This document shows, one piece after another, positions 32,864 through 39,773 of a stretch of DNA of 64,000 nt; the stretch's first letter is position 1; every line of letters starts with the position of its first letter. The stretch is from IMG/VR virus record IMGVR_UViG_3300043773_000356, positions 1 to 64,000 of that record; one strand, given 5' to 3'. The DNA comes from a virus. The translations under genes were made by a program, and so were the position numbers. Below the pieces are notes generated by a model. It searched no databases. It saw only the letters and a program-made list of their open reading frames with translations, and was not told where the DNA came from.

Positions 32864-32878
32864 GTTATACCGTATAAC
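32864..32878. promoter_or_regulatory. Operator palindrome GTTATACCGTATAAC
   Basis: Perfect copy 20 nt before the start of the VWA gene, so close that a bound protein could also interfere with translation initiation of nascent mRNA. Confidence 0.75.
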
Positions 32879-32898
32879 AAATTACTTGGAGAAATAAG

Positions 32899-34134
32899 AT
32901 GGAACTAGCCATTGGTAAACAACTTACCGCAGAACAGCGTCTCATTAAAGCAGTCGGTAACATCATGGCCCACGACGATTGGATTGCAATCAGCTCAGTG
33001 CTGATGGTCGGCAGTCGCAAGGTGGACGAGACAACGAAGACAGCCTCCACCGACGGACGCAATGAGAAGTATGGGCGTGAGTTCGTGGACAGCTTGAGTG
33101 ATCCCGAGTTGCGCTTCCTCATTCTGCACGAGGCATACCATAAGATGTATATGCACCTCACGACGTGGAAGCACCTGCATGACGTGAACCACAAGATCGC
33201 TAACCATGCGACAGACTACGTGATCAACATTCAGTTGGTGGACGCTGACCCTAACGGGTTGTTTATCAGGATGCCCAAGTGTGGCCTGATCGACCCACGA
33301 TTCAGAAACATGTCAGCAGGTGAAGTGTTCAAGATCCTCATGAACGAGCGCAATGACGACGATGACGATGACGACGATGGGGGTGGTGACGGTGAGGGTA
33401 GTCCGAGTGAGGGAGCGGGGCAGGGTGGCAACGAGAGCGATGGGTTCGATGAGCATGACTGGGATAACGCTGCCGACATGCCCGAGGAGGAGCAAGCAGA
33501 TCTTAAGCGTGAGATCGAGACAGCGGTACGTCAGGGTTTGTTATCAGCATCACGGCGTGGGTCGGGTGGGCTACGTGCACTGCGTGAGTTGGTCGAGCCG
33601 AAGATTGATTGGCGTGCTGTGCTGAGAGACTTTGTGAAATCGTTGATGGCAGGTAAAGAGTTTAGTACGTGGGCTAAACCGAATCGCAGATACCTATCGC
33701 AAGGCATCTACATGCCGTCAGGTGTGACCGAGAAGGTGGGTGATCTGGTGATCGGCATCGACACGTCGGGCAGTATCTCGGATGAGTATATCCGTGTGTT
33801 TCTCTCGGAGGTTGCAGGGATATGTTCGATGGTTACACCTGCTAAGGTTCACCTGATGTATTGGGATACTAAAGTAGCAGCCCATGAGATTTACTCAGGC
33901 GATAGAGTTAAAGATCTAGCGCGTAGTACGAAACCGGCGGGCGGTGGCGGCACAGCACCTGCATGTGTGGCTAGGTTATTGGATGAGAAGAAGATCAAAG
34001 CCGAGGCGGTGATTATGTTTACGGACGGTGAGGTGTTCGGTGATTGGGGCAAGTGGTCCGTGCCTACGCTGTGGTGCATCACGTCGAAGAACATCACGTC
34101 TCCCGTGGGTAAATCTGTGTACGTGCAGATTTGA
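32899..34134 (+). CDS. Metallopeptidase-like plus VWA protein, DUF2201 type (411 aa)
   Basis: The N-terminal domain has the zinc motif HExxH as LHEAYHKMYMH (about residues 75-85). Residues about 150-180 are a very acidic Asp/Gly-rich linker (DDDDDDDDGGGDGEG). The C-terminal VWA domain has the MIDAS motif IGIDTSGSISDEYIR (about 284) and VIMFTDGEVFGDWG. This is the plan of DUF2201 proteins, partners of MoxR ATPases. It sits downstream of such an ATPase here and probably binds it through the VWA domain. The substrate is unknown; peptidase activity has not been shown for the family. ATG 32899 has the ACTTGGAGA leader. Confidence 0.8.
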   Translation: MELAIGKQLTAEQRLIKAVGNIMAHDDWIAISSVLMVGSRKVDETTKTASTDGRNEKYGREFVDSLSDPELRFLILHEAYHKMYMHLTTWKHLHDVNHKIANHATDYVINIQLVDADPNGLFIRMPKCGLIDPRFRNMSAGEVFKILMNERNDDDDDDDDGGGDGEGSPSEGAGQGGNESDGFDEHDWDNAADMPEEEQADLKREIETAVRQGLLSASRRGSGGLRALRELVEPKIDWRAVLRDFVKSLMAGKEFSTWAKPNRRYLSQGIYMPSGVTEKVGDLVIGIDTSGSISDEYIRVFLSEVAGICSMVTPAKVHLMYWDTKVAAHEIYSGDRVKDLARSTKPAGGGGTAPACVARLLDEKKIKAEAVIMFTDGEVFGDWGKWSVPTLWCITSKNITSPVGKSVYVQI

Positions 34135-34142
34135 GTTTGAAT

Positions 34143-34157
34143 GTTATACCGTATAAC
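34143..34157. promoter_or_regulatory. Operator palindrome GTTATACCGTATAAC
   Basis: Perfect copy 9 nt after the VWA gene and 26 nt before the next start. Confidence 0.75.
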
Positions 34158-34183
34158 AAATTATATTTTACTTGGAGAGAATC

Positions 34184-35164
34184 ATGTCTGGTGCAGTCAT
34201 TACTTTAAACCCTGACAAAAACCCATTACTAAAATCTATCAGCACTTGCAACGCACATGTCTCTGTGCAAGATGAGTTAGCTGTGCTACACGATAACAAG
34301 TGGAACGGTGCGCTGAGTAACAGAGTCATCGACGGATTTATTTTTGGTTATGAGATTTCCAAACTCATCAACTTCATCAAGTCTTACTACCCGAGCATCA
34401 AAGCTATGAATGCAGGTGATAAGAGGTGGCTCGATGAGGGTGGTTGGATGTACCACGGTGCCTATCTTTATTATGATGACTGCCCGATCACGGTCGGCAG
34501 GATTGCGTATTCACCGGGGGAGGGTAAAGCCTTCCATTTCCGTTCGGCTCGGGTTACCAACGAGCGATATATAAAATCTAAATGGCGATCCGACTCACGG
34601 TATTACCAGATCGACAGCGATGACCCGTTCAAGTTGGCTAAACGTGTCAGTGCTTACTGTGTGCGCTTTACATTGGACGTGGTGGCGTTTAAGTATTATG
34701 AGGTAATCAGAAACTGTTCAAGGGATGCGATATATACGGCAGCTCGGGGGGCAGAGCAGTTGGTTAGTCCGTTACGTGACGCTGACGTGTTACAGCGTGA
34801 GATCGAGAACCTTGTCAGTCAGGGGGTGAAGTTCGTGACACCTGAGTTTAATAAGTTTGTCGAAGAGTTTCAGGAAGCCAAGCAAGCGAAGATCCACGAG
34901 GCGCACCGATCAGTGCCTGTCTATCTGGTACGTGTTACGACGTGGGGTGGTGTGCAACATGCAGAGTTGTTGAGTGTCCAAAATGTTCGTGAGCATGAAC
35001 GTCCTGTGCCTGTAGCGACTGACCCGTTGGTTCGTCTACCCATGACAGACATACCAGAAGATATTGTAGGTAAGTTGTCTGTACTGATGGTCCTCGGTGT
35101 CGGAGAACACTTGAACACGGTAGGTATGCGGATCAGCGAAAACTATTTCTGGATCGAGCGATGA
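34184..35164 (+). CDS. Hypothetical protein, C-terminus duplicated in next gene (326 aa)
   Basis: A 326-aa protein of unknown family, with polar mixed structure (MSGAVITLNPDKNPLLKSIS, FIFGYEISKLINFIKSYYPS) and a C-terminal 80-residue part (VRVTTWGGVQHAELLSVQNV, ... IPEDIVGKLSVLMVLGVGEH, GMRISENYFWIER). That part resembles nearly all of the 120-aa protein that follows (KIAVLMVLDP...VGRRISQYTYWIDL). So the two genes share a domain and probably a function. The start at ATG 34184 has GGAGA 10 nt upstream. Confidence 0.65.
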   Translation: MSGAVITLNPDKNPLLKSISTCNAHVSVQDELAVLHDNKWNGALSNRVIDGFIFGYEISKLINFIKSYYPSIKAMNAGDKRWLDEGGWMYHGAYLYYDDCPITVGRIAYSPGEGKAFHFRSARVTNERYIKSKWRSDSRYYQIDSDDPFKLAKRVSAYCVRFTLDVVAFKYYEVIRNCSRDAIYTAARGAEQLVSPLRDADVLQREIENLVSQGVKFVTPEFNKFVEEFQEAKQAKIHEAHRSVPVYLVRVTTWGGVQHAELLSVQNVREHERPVPVATDPLVRLPMTDIPEDIVGKLSVLMVLGVGEHLNTVGMRISENYFWIER

Positions 35165-35523
35165 GCACCTATGCCCCTGCAATACTTCGTTTCATGTTGT
35201 TTGACGATGGGCGTGTGGAGGATTGTTTCTTATTGGCAGATGTGGAGGAAAAACCAACGCCTACCCACCGCCGGTCGCAAAAGTATCTGGAACATGTTAC
35301 CCATGTGAGTCAGTTCCCCGCAGGAGTGTTGGAGAAGATTGCTGTGTTGATGGTGCTCGACCCTAACGACCGTGGTTTGCGAGGCGGTGAAAGCAACCGC
35401 ATCGAAGGGGTCGGGCGGCGGATTAGTCAGTACACCTATTGGATTGATTTAGGAGAAGAAGATGGCATCTACGCCGGAAGCGAAAGTGAAGAAGAAAGTA
35501 CGCGAGATCCTGAAAGCGGTTAA
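35161..35523 (+). CDS. Single-domain paralogue of the previous protein (120 aa)
   Basis: Starts inside the stop of the preceding gene (ATGA). The whole protein matches the C-terminal domain of its neighbour (LEKIAVLMVLD, then VGRRISQYTYWI at the end) and ends in an acidic tail. Its last 62 nt overlap the VRR-NUC gene in another frame. It probably arose by duplication; the function is unknown. Confidence 0.65.
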   Translation: MSTYAPAILRFMLFDDGRVEDCFLLADVEEKPTPTHRRSQKYLEHVTHVSQFPAGVLEKIAVLMVLDPNDRGLRGGESNRIEGVGRRISQYTYWIDLGEEDGIYAGSESEEESTRDPESG

Positions 35524-35755
35524 TGCGTATTACGTTATGCCTGTCACAGGGGGCTACGGGAATTCGGGTGTACCGGATTTTATTGTGTGCATCCGAGGCA
35601 GGTTTGTCGGTATCGAATGCAAGGCCGGGAAGGGTGTGCCTACTGCCTTGCAGTTAAAAAATATAGATCAGATCCACGACGCAGGTGGTGTTGCGTTTGT
35701 AGTAAACGAAACCAATGTAGACCAATTAGCAGCCGTATTGGAGAGTATGAAATGA
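35462..35755 (+). CDS. VRR-NUC nuclease domain protein (97 aa)
   Basis: The PD-(D/E)XK signature is clear: VTGGYGNSGVPDFIVCIRGR (Asp), FVGIECKAGKG (ExK) and a helix (PTALQLKNIDQIHDAGGVAF). Its length, 97 aa, equals a lone VRR-NUC domain as found in phage replication modules. This family cuts branched or damaged DNA; the exact substrate is unknown. GGAG precedes its ATG by 6 nt. Confidence 0.85.
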   Translation: MASTPEAKVKKKVREILKAVNAYYVMPVTGGYGNSGVPDFIVCIRGRFVGIECKAGKGVPTALQLKNIDQIHDAGGVAFVVNETNVDQLAAVLESMK

Positions 35756-36231
35756 GTTTATCTGAACCATATGGGCAGTATCGCCCACCGCTTGGTGTCG
35801 AGACTGCGATGAGCCAAGCACTAGTAAAAGCTTTACAGGAAGTACAACCCGAGGAGAATCACATGGAACCAAAGAAGCGTAGTAAACGTAGAGTCATCAC
35901 CAAGGCAGAACTTAAGCGTATCGTCGCTATGCGTGAGGCAGGTGTGCCCGTGCATAAGATCGCCCAAGAGACAGGACGTGCAGTGTCCTCGGTGTGGCGC
36001 GTGCTGAGTATCGAGAAGGCGAAGAAAGAAACTCCATCGTTCCTAAAGACTGCACCCGCCCACACTGAAGTTGTCACACCACAAAATGTTATACCGTATA
36101 ACATTCCGTCCATCCCGTCTTCTGTACTGAAACCAGTGACCCAAGAAAAAGAGGCGGGGTGGCTGCAACGCATGGCAATTTCTTTTTGCCGGTTCCTTGG
36201 CGTGACGGACAACATGTATGGAAAACACTAA
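35752..36231 (+). CDS. Helix-turn-helix regulator candidate (159 aa)
   Basis: ATG 35752 overlaps the VRR-NUC stop (ATGA). The middle holds a resolvase-type HTH: ITKAELKRIVAMREAGVPVH, then KIAQETGRAVSSVWRVLSIE (about residues 45-85). The rest has low complexity and ends MAISFCRFLGVTDNMYGKH. One perfect copy of the operator palindrome lies inside its coding sequence (36088), so it may be the protein that binds it, or be regulated by it. Which is the regulator is inference. Confidence 0.65.
   Translation: MSLSEPYGQYRPPLGVETAMSQALVKALQEVQPEENHMEPKKRSKRRVITKAELKRIVAMREAGVPVHKIAQETGRAVSSVWRVLSIEKAKKETPSFLKTAPAHTEVVTPQNVIPYNIPSIPSSVLKPVTQEKEAGWLQRMAISFCRFLGVTDNMYGKH
36088..36102. promoter_or_regulatory. 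Operator palindrome inside the HTH gene
   Basis: A perfect GTTATACCGTATAAC inside a reading frame (codes for NVIPYNI). It is followed by AAACCAGTGACCC, a segment shared with the copies at 28859 and 28966. Confidence 0.7.
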
Positions 36232-36565
36232 CCCTACCACCCCCGTCATTCAGCTTACCGATCACGAGGTCAAGGCGTTGAAGTACATAGAACAACGCAA
36301 GACTCCGGCGTCGATCAAAGAAGTGGCGCTCCAAGTTATGTTATCCAGACAGGCTGCACATCGGGTACTCACGCAGCTTGTACGGAAGAGACAGATAAGA
36401 AGTTACTTGGAGTTTATTGCAGCAAAGAAACCGGAGCGACGTTACGTGTCGCTCCATTCGGAGATAGCAGCGACGCTACCCCCACCCAAGATCAGACGTA
36501 AACTAAAAGTAAATAATTTTTACAACGATCCCTTTAATCTGTTAGGAGCAAGAGATGCAAATTAA
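36218..36565 (+). CDS. Winged-helix/HTH DNA-binding protein (115 aa)
   Basis: It starts within the end of the preceding gene. LTDHEVKALKYIEQRKTPAS, then IKEVALQVMLSRQAAHRVLT, is a winged-helix recognition pattern (about residues 10-60), followed by a basic wing (KKPERRYVSL) and a polar tail. It may be a transcription regulator of the small-gene cluster or of the neighbouring array locus. No other domain is seen. Confidence 0.65.
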   Translation: MENTNPTTPVIQLTDHEVKALKYIEQRKTPASIKEVALQVMLSRQAAHRVLTQLVRKRQIRSYLEFIAAKKPERRYVSLHSEIAATLPPPKIRRKLKVNNFYNDPFNLLGARDAN

Positions 36566-36731
36566 GACTACATCGGAAAGCACGAACGTACTAAAAACTT
36601 TTATGCGGCAGTGGAAGTTACTGAAACAACCTTATCCTTGGAAAGACCCCAAGGTAGTTGCCGAACGTCGGAGAATAGCTGCCCTTGATCGGGCAAGGAT
36701 TGACCTGCGACTAAGCGGTGAGGTTGAATAG
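36555..36731 (+). CDS. Small basic protein upstream of the Nop-domain gene (58 aa)
   Basis: It starts inside the previous gene and encodes MQIKTTSESTNVLKTFMRQW, then KLLKQPYPWKDPKVVAERRR and IAALDRARIDLRLSGEVE. GTTAGGAGCAAGAG precedes its ATG. It lies 49 nt upstream of the Nop-domain gene, so a role in that system is possible; the function is unknown. Confidence 0.55.
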   Translation: MQIKTTSESTNVLKTFMRQWKLLKQPYPWKDPKVVAERRRIAALDRARIDLRLSGEVE

Positions 36732-36780
36732 CAGGGTGTTGAGCAGTGATAACGATATATAAATTTACTTGGAGAAAATG

Positions 36781-37719
36781 ATGGAAATGGAAAGTATTCA
36801 GCGGTTGACTAAAGATCTTAAGACCGCAGCAGTGAAGTTGACCGACCATGAGGCTCGGTTTCTGGTGGACTATTACTACATAGCGCAGGAGGACCGTAAG
36901 CGGTCCAACAATCAAGTCTTATCGCTTGAGAAAAACCAAGAACCTAACGCCGTGGTGAGTTGGCTTGCTAACCAAGCCGAAACCCTCGAAGGGCAGGTGA
37001 AGCGGGCGTTAGACGCTTACACCGACGGACATGTTATGGGTGCATGGATGCGACAAATCGTAGGTATCGGCCCGGTTATCAGTGCGGGGTTGCTTGCACA
37101 TATCGACATTACCAAGGCACCGACTGTCGGTCATATCTGGAGATACGCAGGGCTTGATCCCACGAGTAAGTGGGCGGGGAAGAAAGGTGCTGAGGACTTT
37201 GTGGCCGAGCACGGCATCAACTTTGAATTAGCAGCGCGGATGATCGGTATGAGCGAGGAAACATTGAGACGCATGGCGCTCAACGATAAAGGCAAAGTTA
37301 CAGAAACAAGTTTTACCAACGCGCTCAAACGTCGTCCGTGGAATTCAAGTTTAAAGACACTGTGCTGGAAGGTCGGGCAATCATTCATGAAGTTTTCAGG
37401 ACGTGATGATTGCTACTACGGCAAGATCTATAAAGAACGTAAGGCGTACGAGGTTGCCCGCAATGAGCGGGGTGATAACAAGGCATTGGCTGAAGAGTTG
37501 ATAGGTAAATTTAAAAAGAGCACGGAGGCGTATGGGTATTTGAAGAGCGGTGTGCTGCCCCCTGCACAGATTGACGCACGGGCTAGACGTTATGCAGTGA
37601 AGCTTTTCTTATCCCATCTGCATGGTGCGTGGTATGAGGCACACTATGGCACGAAACCCCCACTGCCTTACCCGATTGCACATATGGGTCACGCGCATTT
37701 TATCCCTGCACCTGTTTAA
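36781..37719 (+). CDS. Nop/IS110-like protein, candidate TasA of a TIGR-Tas system (312 aa)
   Basis: The core GIGPVISAGLLAHIDITKAP (residues 95-114), then VGHIWRYAGLDPTSKW (116-131), has the helix-hairpin-helix pattern of the C-terminal domain of IS110 transposases and of Nop-type snoRNP proteins (the GPVIGARLI pattern). The helical RNA-binding part follows with WNSSLKTLCWKVGQSFMKFS (187-206). The N-terminal DEDD/RuvC domain of IS110 is absent, and the IS110 catalytic Ser position is apparently Ala (KWAGKK). This is the composition of Tas proteins that hold a guide RNA, without a nuclease domain. The guide-type array begins 11 nt after its stop. The start is ATG 36781, six bases after GGAG. 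An inactive transposase fragment is the main alternative. Confidence 0.8.
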   Translation: MEMESIQRLTKDLKTAAVKLTDHEARFLVDYYYIAQEDRKRSNNQVLSLEKNQEPNAVVSWLANQAETLEGQVKRALDAYTDGHVMGAWMRQIVGIGPVISAGLLAHIDITKAPTVGHIWRYAGLDPTSKWAGKKGAEDFVAEHGINFELAARMIGMSEETLRRMALNDKGKVTETSFTNALKRRPWNSSLKTLCWKVGQSFMKFSGRDDCYYGKIYKERKAYEVARNERGDNKALAEELIGKFKKSTEAYGYLKSGVLPPAQIDARARRYAVKLFLSHLHGAWYEAHYGTKPPLPYPIAHMGHAHFIPAPV

Positions 37720-37730
37720 CCACTCACGAT

Positions 37731-38605
37731 AAGAGCACCAAAGGAGTGAAGTGAGTCAGTATCCGCGAGAGAACCACGCAGATTGAACGAGTCAATGTTG
37801 CCGAGAGAACCAAGGCAAGTGAACGAGTCAGATGCCGCAAGAGAACCAAACTGCTGAAACGAGTCAGGTCGAATGAGAGAACCAATTGATCCGAACGAGT
37901 CATTGAACTTGAGAGCACCAAACGAGATAAACGAGTCAGGACTTATGAGAGAACCAGGGGCTTGAAACGAGTCTATCGAGGCAAGAGAACCAGGGAGGTC
38001 AAACGAGTCAATCCGGAGAAGAGAACCAAGTTTTAAGAACGAGTCAATGACCAAGAAGAGAACCAAGGAATTAGAACGAGTCAGTGAGTACGAGAGAACC
38101 ATTGAAAGTGAACGAGTCATGAGCAGCAAGAGAACCTTAAACGTAGAACGAGTCACGGCTTCGGAGAGAACCAGAGGAAGTAAACGAGTCACGACAGTTA
38201 ATAGAAACAAGCGCGTCAAACGAGTCATTGTGAACAAGAGAACCAAGATAGGAAAACGAGTCATCAGTTAGGAGAGAACCACTTCGAAAGAACGAGTCAA
38301 AGCTTCCGAGAGAACCGATATATAAGAACGAGTCAGGCCAACCAAGAGAACCACATTACGCGAACGAGTCAAAGAGGTAGAGAGAACCACGAACGAAGAA
38401 CGAGTCACTACCTTGAAGAGCACCAACCCATAACAACGAATCAAATATCGGAGTAGAACCAACTGGCAAGAATGAGTCCTTTGACCAGAGAGAGCCATAA
38501 CTCATGAACGAATCAGGAAAATTGAGAGAGCCGTGTGTGCTGAATGAGTCAAAATGAGCAAGAGAACCATTAGAGCTAAACGAGTCAGATCACGCAAGAG
38601 AACCA
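37731..38605 (+). repeat. TIGR-type guide RNA array: 24 full 36-bp units plus a partial unit
   Basis: Each unit is motif A (RAGAGAACCA, 10 nt), 8 variable nt, motif B (RAACGAGTCA, 10 nt), 8 variable nt; the period is 36 throughout except one 37-nt unit (38019-38055). I read 25 A motifs and 24 B motifs. All variable octamers differ from one another. End units are less regular (unit 1 has AGCACCA and AGTGAGTCA; units 20-23 have AACGAATCA, AATGAGTCC, AGAGAGCCA), and unit 14 has AATAGAAACA. Stop codons interrupt every plausible frame, and neighbouring ORFs within it are by-products of the period. The likely product is a transcript cut into 36-nt dual-spacer RNAs; this is inferred from the family, not seen. 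Confidence 0.85.
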
Positions 38606-38639
38606 CGTTACCAAAACGTTTTATAACAAGGAGTAAGAA

Positions 38640-38819
38640 ATGACTAGAGAAGAATTACGTGATGAGTTTGCTAAAGCTGCCATCACAGGAATACTCGCGG
38701 GAAAGTGGGGGCAGATGCCACAGTACAAACCAGAAGAAGCGTTTGCAGATTTTGCATACCGCGTAGCAGATGAAATGATTAAACGGAGAAGTAAACATGT
38801 CGATGATGAATCTAAATAA
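38640..38819 (+). CDS. Small hypothetical protein after the array (59 aa)
   Basis: ATG 38640 has AAGGAG seven nt upstream, 21 nt after the array's final partial unit. It encodes MTREELRDEFAKAAITGILA, then GKWGQMPQYKPEEAFADFAY, RVADEMIKRR and an acidic end. Such helical small proteins are common in phage early clusters and have no known role. It overlaps the next gene. Confidence 0.65.
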   Translation: MTREELRDEFAKAAITGILAGKWGQMPQYKPEEAFADFAYRVADEMIKRRSKHVDDESK

Positions 38820-39036
38820 ACCCGCAGAAACGGAAACACAACCTATATTTGTTTTACACAACTTCCCTTACTACCCGCATTACAGCGACAAACATAAATG
38901 GGTTGGACCGGGACATTGGAAAAAGCGGGTGGAGTACACCACAACCGAGTTGGCTGCATTAGGTGCACGTCTTACGACGATGCAGTTATGGAAACGATCA
39001 TGGACGAATGAGGTGAAGGGATGGAAGATTTTATAG
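38797..39036 (+). CDS. Hypothetical protein (79 aa)
   Basis: It starts inside the previous gene with CGGAG upstream. The aromatic, His-rich segment HNFPYYPHYSDKHKWVGPGH, then WKKRVEYTTTELAALGARLT, is distinctive but I do not recognise a family. The end overlaps the next small gene. It is likely a real gene because of spacing and composition. Confidence 0.6.
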   Translation: MSMMNLNKPAETETQPIFVLHNFPYYPHYSDKHKWVGPGHWKKRVEYTTTELAALGARLTTMQLWKRSWTNEVKGWKIL

Positions 39037-39164
39037 TTTGGATGGGTGGGTTCCTTGTTGGTTTCTTAGTCGGTGTCATCAGAGGGCGGCGCAGCATTGT
39101 GCGCGAGGCACAAGAATTGGTTGCTGAAGCTATTATGGAAATTAGAAAGGGGCACAAGGTATGA
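39021..39164 (+). CDS. Membrane-anchored microprotein (47 aa)
   Basis: It encodes MEDFIVWMGGFLVGFLVGVI, a transmembrane helix, then RGRRSIVREAQELVAEAIME and a basic end. It overlaps the upstream gene and the next start (ATGA). The function is unknown; short single-pass proteins in phages often act on host membranes. Confidence 0.6.
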   Translation: MEDFIVWMGGFLVGFLVGVIRGRRSIVREAQELVAEAIMEIRKGHKV

Positions 39165-39382
39165 ACGATCCCGTAAACCATCCTAAGCATTACACCGAGC
39201 ACCCTAGCGGTGTGGAGTGCATCGAGATTACCGAGCACATGAATTTTTGTGTGGGTAACGCTATAAAATATTTGTGGCGAGCTGGCCTGAAAGGTGAGCA
39301 GGTTGAGGACTTGCGTAAAGCACGTTGGTATATCGACCGCGAGATTGCACGAATACTAAACAACGCAGGGGAAAAAGAATGA
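39161..39382 (+). CDS. DUF3310 family protein (73 aa)
   Basis: MNDPVNHPKHYTEHPSGVEC, then IEITEHMNFCVGNAIKYLWR and AGLKGEQVEDLRKARWYIDR, is the DUF3310 signature (HPxHY, GNAIKYLWRAG, DLxKAxWYxDR). Some relatives are annotated as nucleotide-kinase-like without proof. The gene is coupled to both neighbours by ATGA overlaps. Confidence 0.85.
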   Translation: MNDPVNHPKHYTEHPSGVECIEITEHMNFCVGNAIKYLWRAGLKGEQVEDLRKARWYIDREIARILNNAGEKE

Positions 39383-39564
39383 GCCCTGATTATAAGTTCG
39401 CCATGCTTGCCGCATGGCTTGAGGGTTACGCCGAAGGCTTGCCTGATTACTGTACTGCTGAGAAGTTCAAGATAAAGGAGGCAGCAGAACTGCTGATGGA
39501 AGTGTACGAGCAGCGTATGAAGGAGAAAGAAACATGGAAACAACATGCGGGGGATCGAGCATGA
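39379..39564 (+). CDS. Hypothetical helical protein (61 aa)
   Basis: ATG 39379 overlaps the DUF3310 stop. It encodes MSPDYKFAMLAAWLEGYAEG, then LPDYCTAEKFKIKEAAELLM and a charged helix. No family is recognised. The continuous coupling in this stretch supports it. Confidence 0.6.
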   Translation: MSPDYKFAMLAAWLEGYAEGLPDYCTAEKFKIKEAAELLMEVYEQRMKEKETWKQHAGDRA

Positions 39565-39773
39565 GTGAAAACAAAACAGCAAAGACACCAACAGATGGTG
39601 GGGCAGCGTTTCCCGTCGCACATTCGTACCTAATCCAATCAGGCATGTCCCTGCGTGATTACTTTGCAGGGAAGGCGATGCAAGCACTGGCGCAGCCTGG
39701 GAATTATTTTGATGCAACCGCGAAGCAGGCTTACATGATTGCAGACGCGATGCTGAAAGCGAGGGATCGATGA
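39561..39773 (+). CDS. Small phage protein with SLRDYFAGKAMQ motif (70 aa)
   Basis: The sequence DGGAAFPVAHSYLIQSGMSL, then RDYFAGKAMQALAQPGNYFD, is a short phage family seen in many genomes; the function is unknown. ATG 39561 overlaps the upstream stop; a longer frame from 39534 is less likely. Confidence 0.65.
   Translation: MSENKTAKTPTDGGAAFPVAHSYLIQSGMSLRDYFAGKAMQALAQPGNYFDATAKQAYMIADAMLKARDR

Noticed and set aside
28859-36102. Palindromes as attachment sites, telomere-resolution sites or RNA hairpins
   Set aside because: No integrase or protelomerase is found. Nine copies near genes fit operators better, and a one-base loop cannot form a stable RNA hairpin.
36781-37719. Active IS110 insertion sequence
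   Set aside because: The N-terminal DEDD domain is missing, the Ser position looks replaced, and no element ends are visible.
37716-38498. Open frames of 60-180 codons through the array, on both strands, with 12-residue repeats (DSF...GSL; ERT...ERV)
   Set aside because: 36 is a multiple of three, so the repeats stay open by chance. No single frame spans the array, frames are broken by stops in the variable octamers, and no ribosome sites precede them.
37731-38605. Classical CRISPR array
   Set aside because: Variable segments are only 8 nt and two different repeats alternate strictly. There are no Cas genes; the Cas4-like nuclease lies 5 kb away in a replication module.
37731-38605. Matches of single array octamers elsewhere in the window
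   Set aside because: An 8-mer is expected about twice by chance in 64 kb on both strands, so single matches carry no information.
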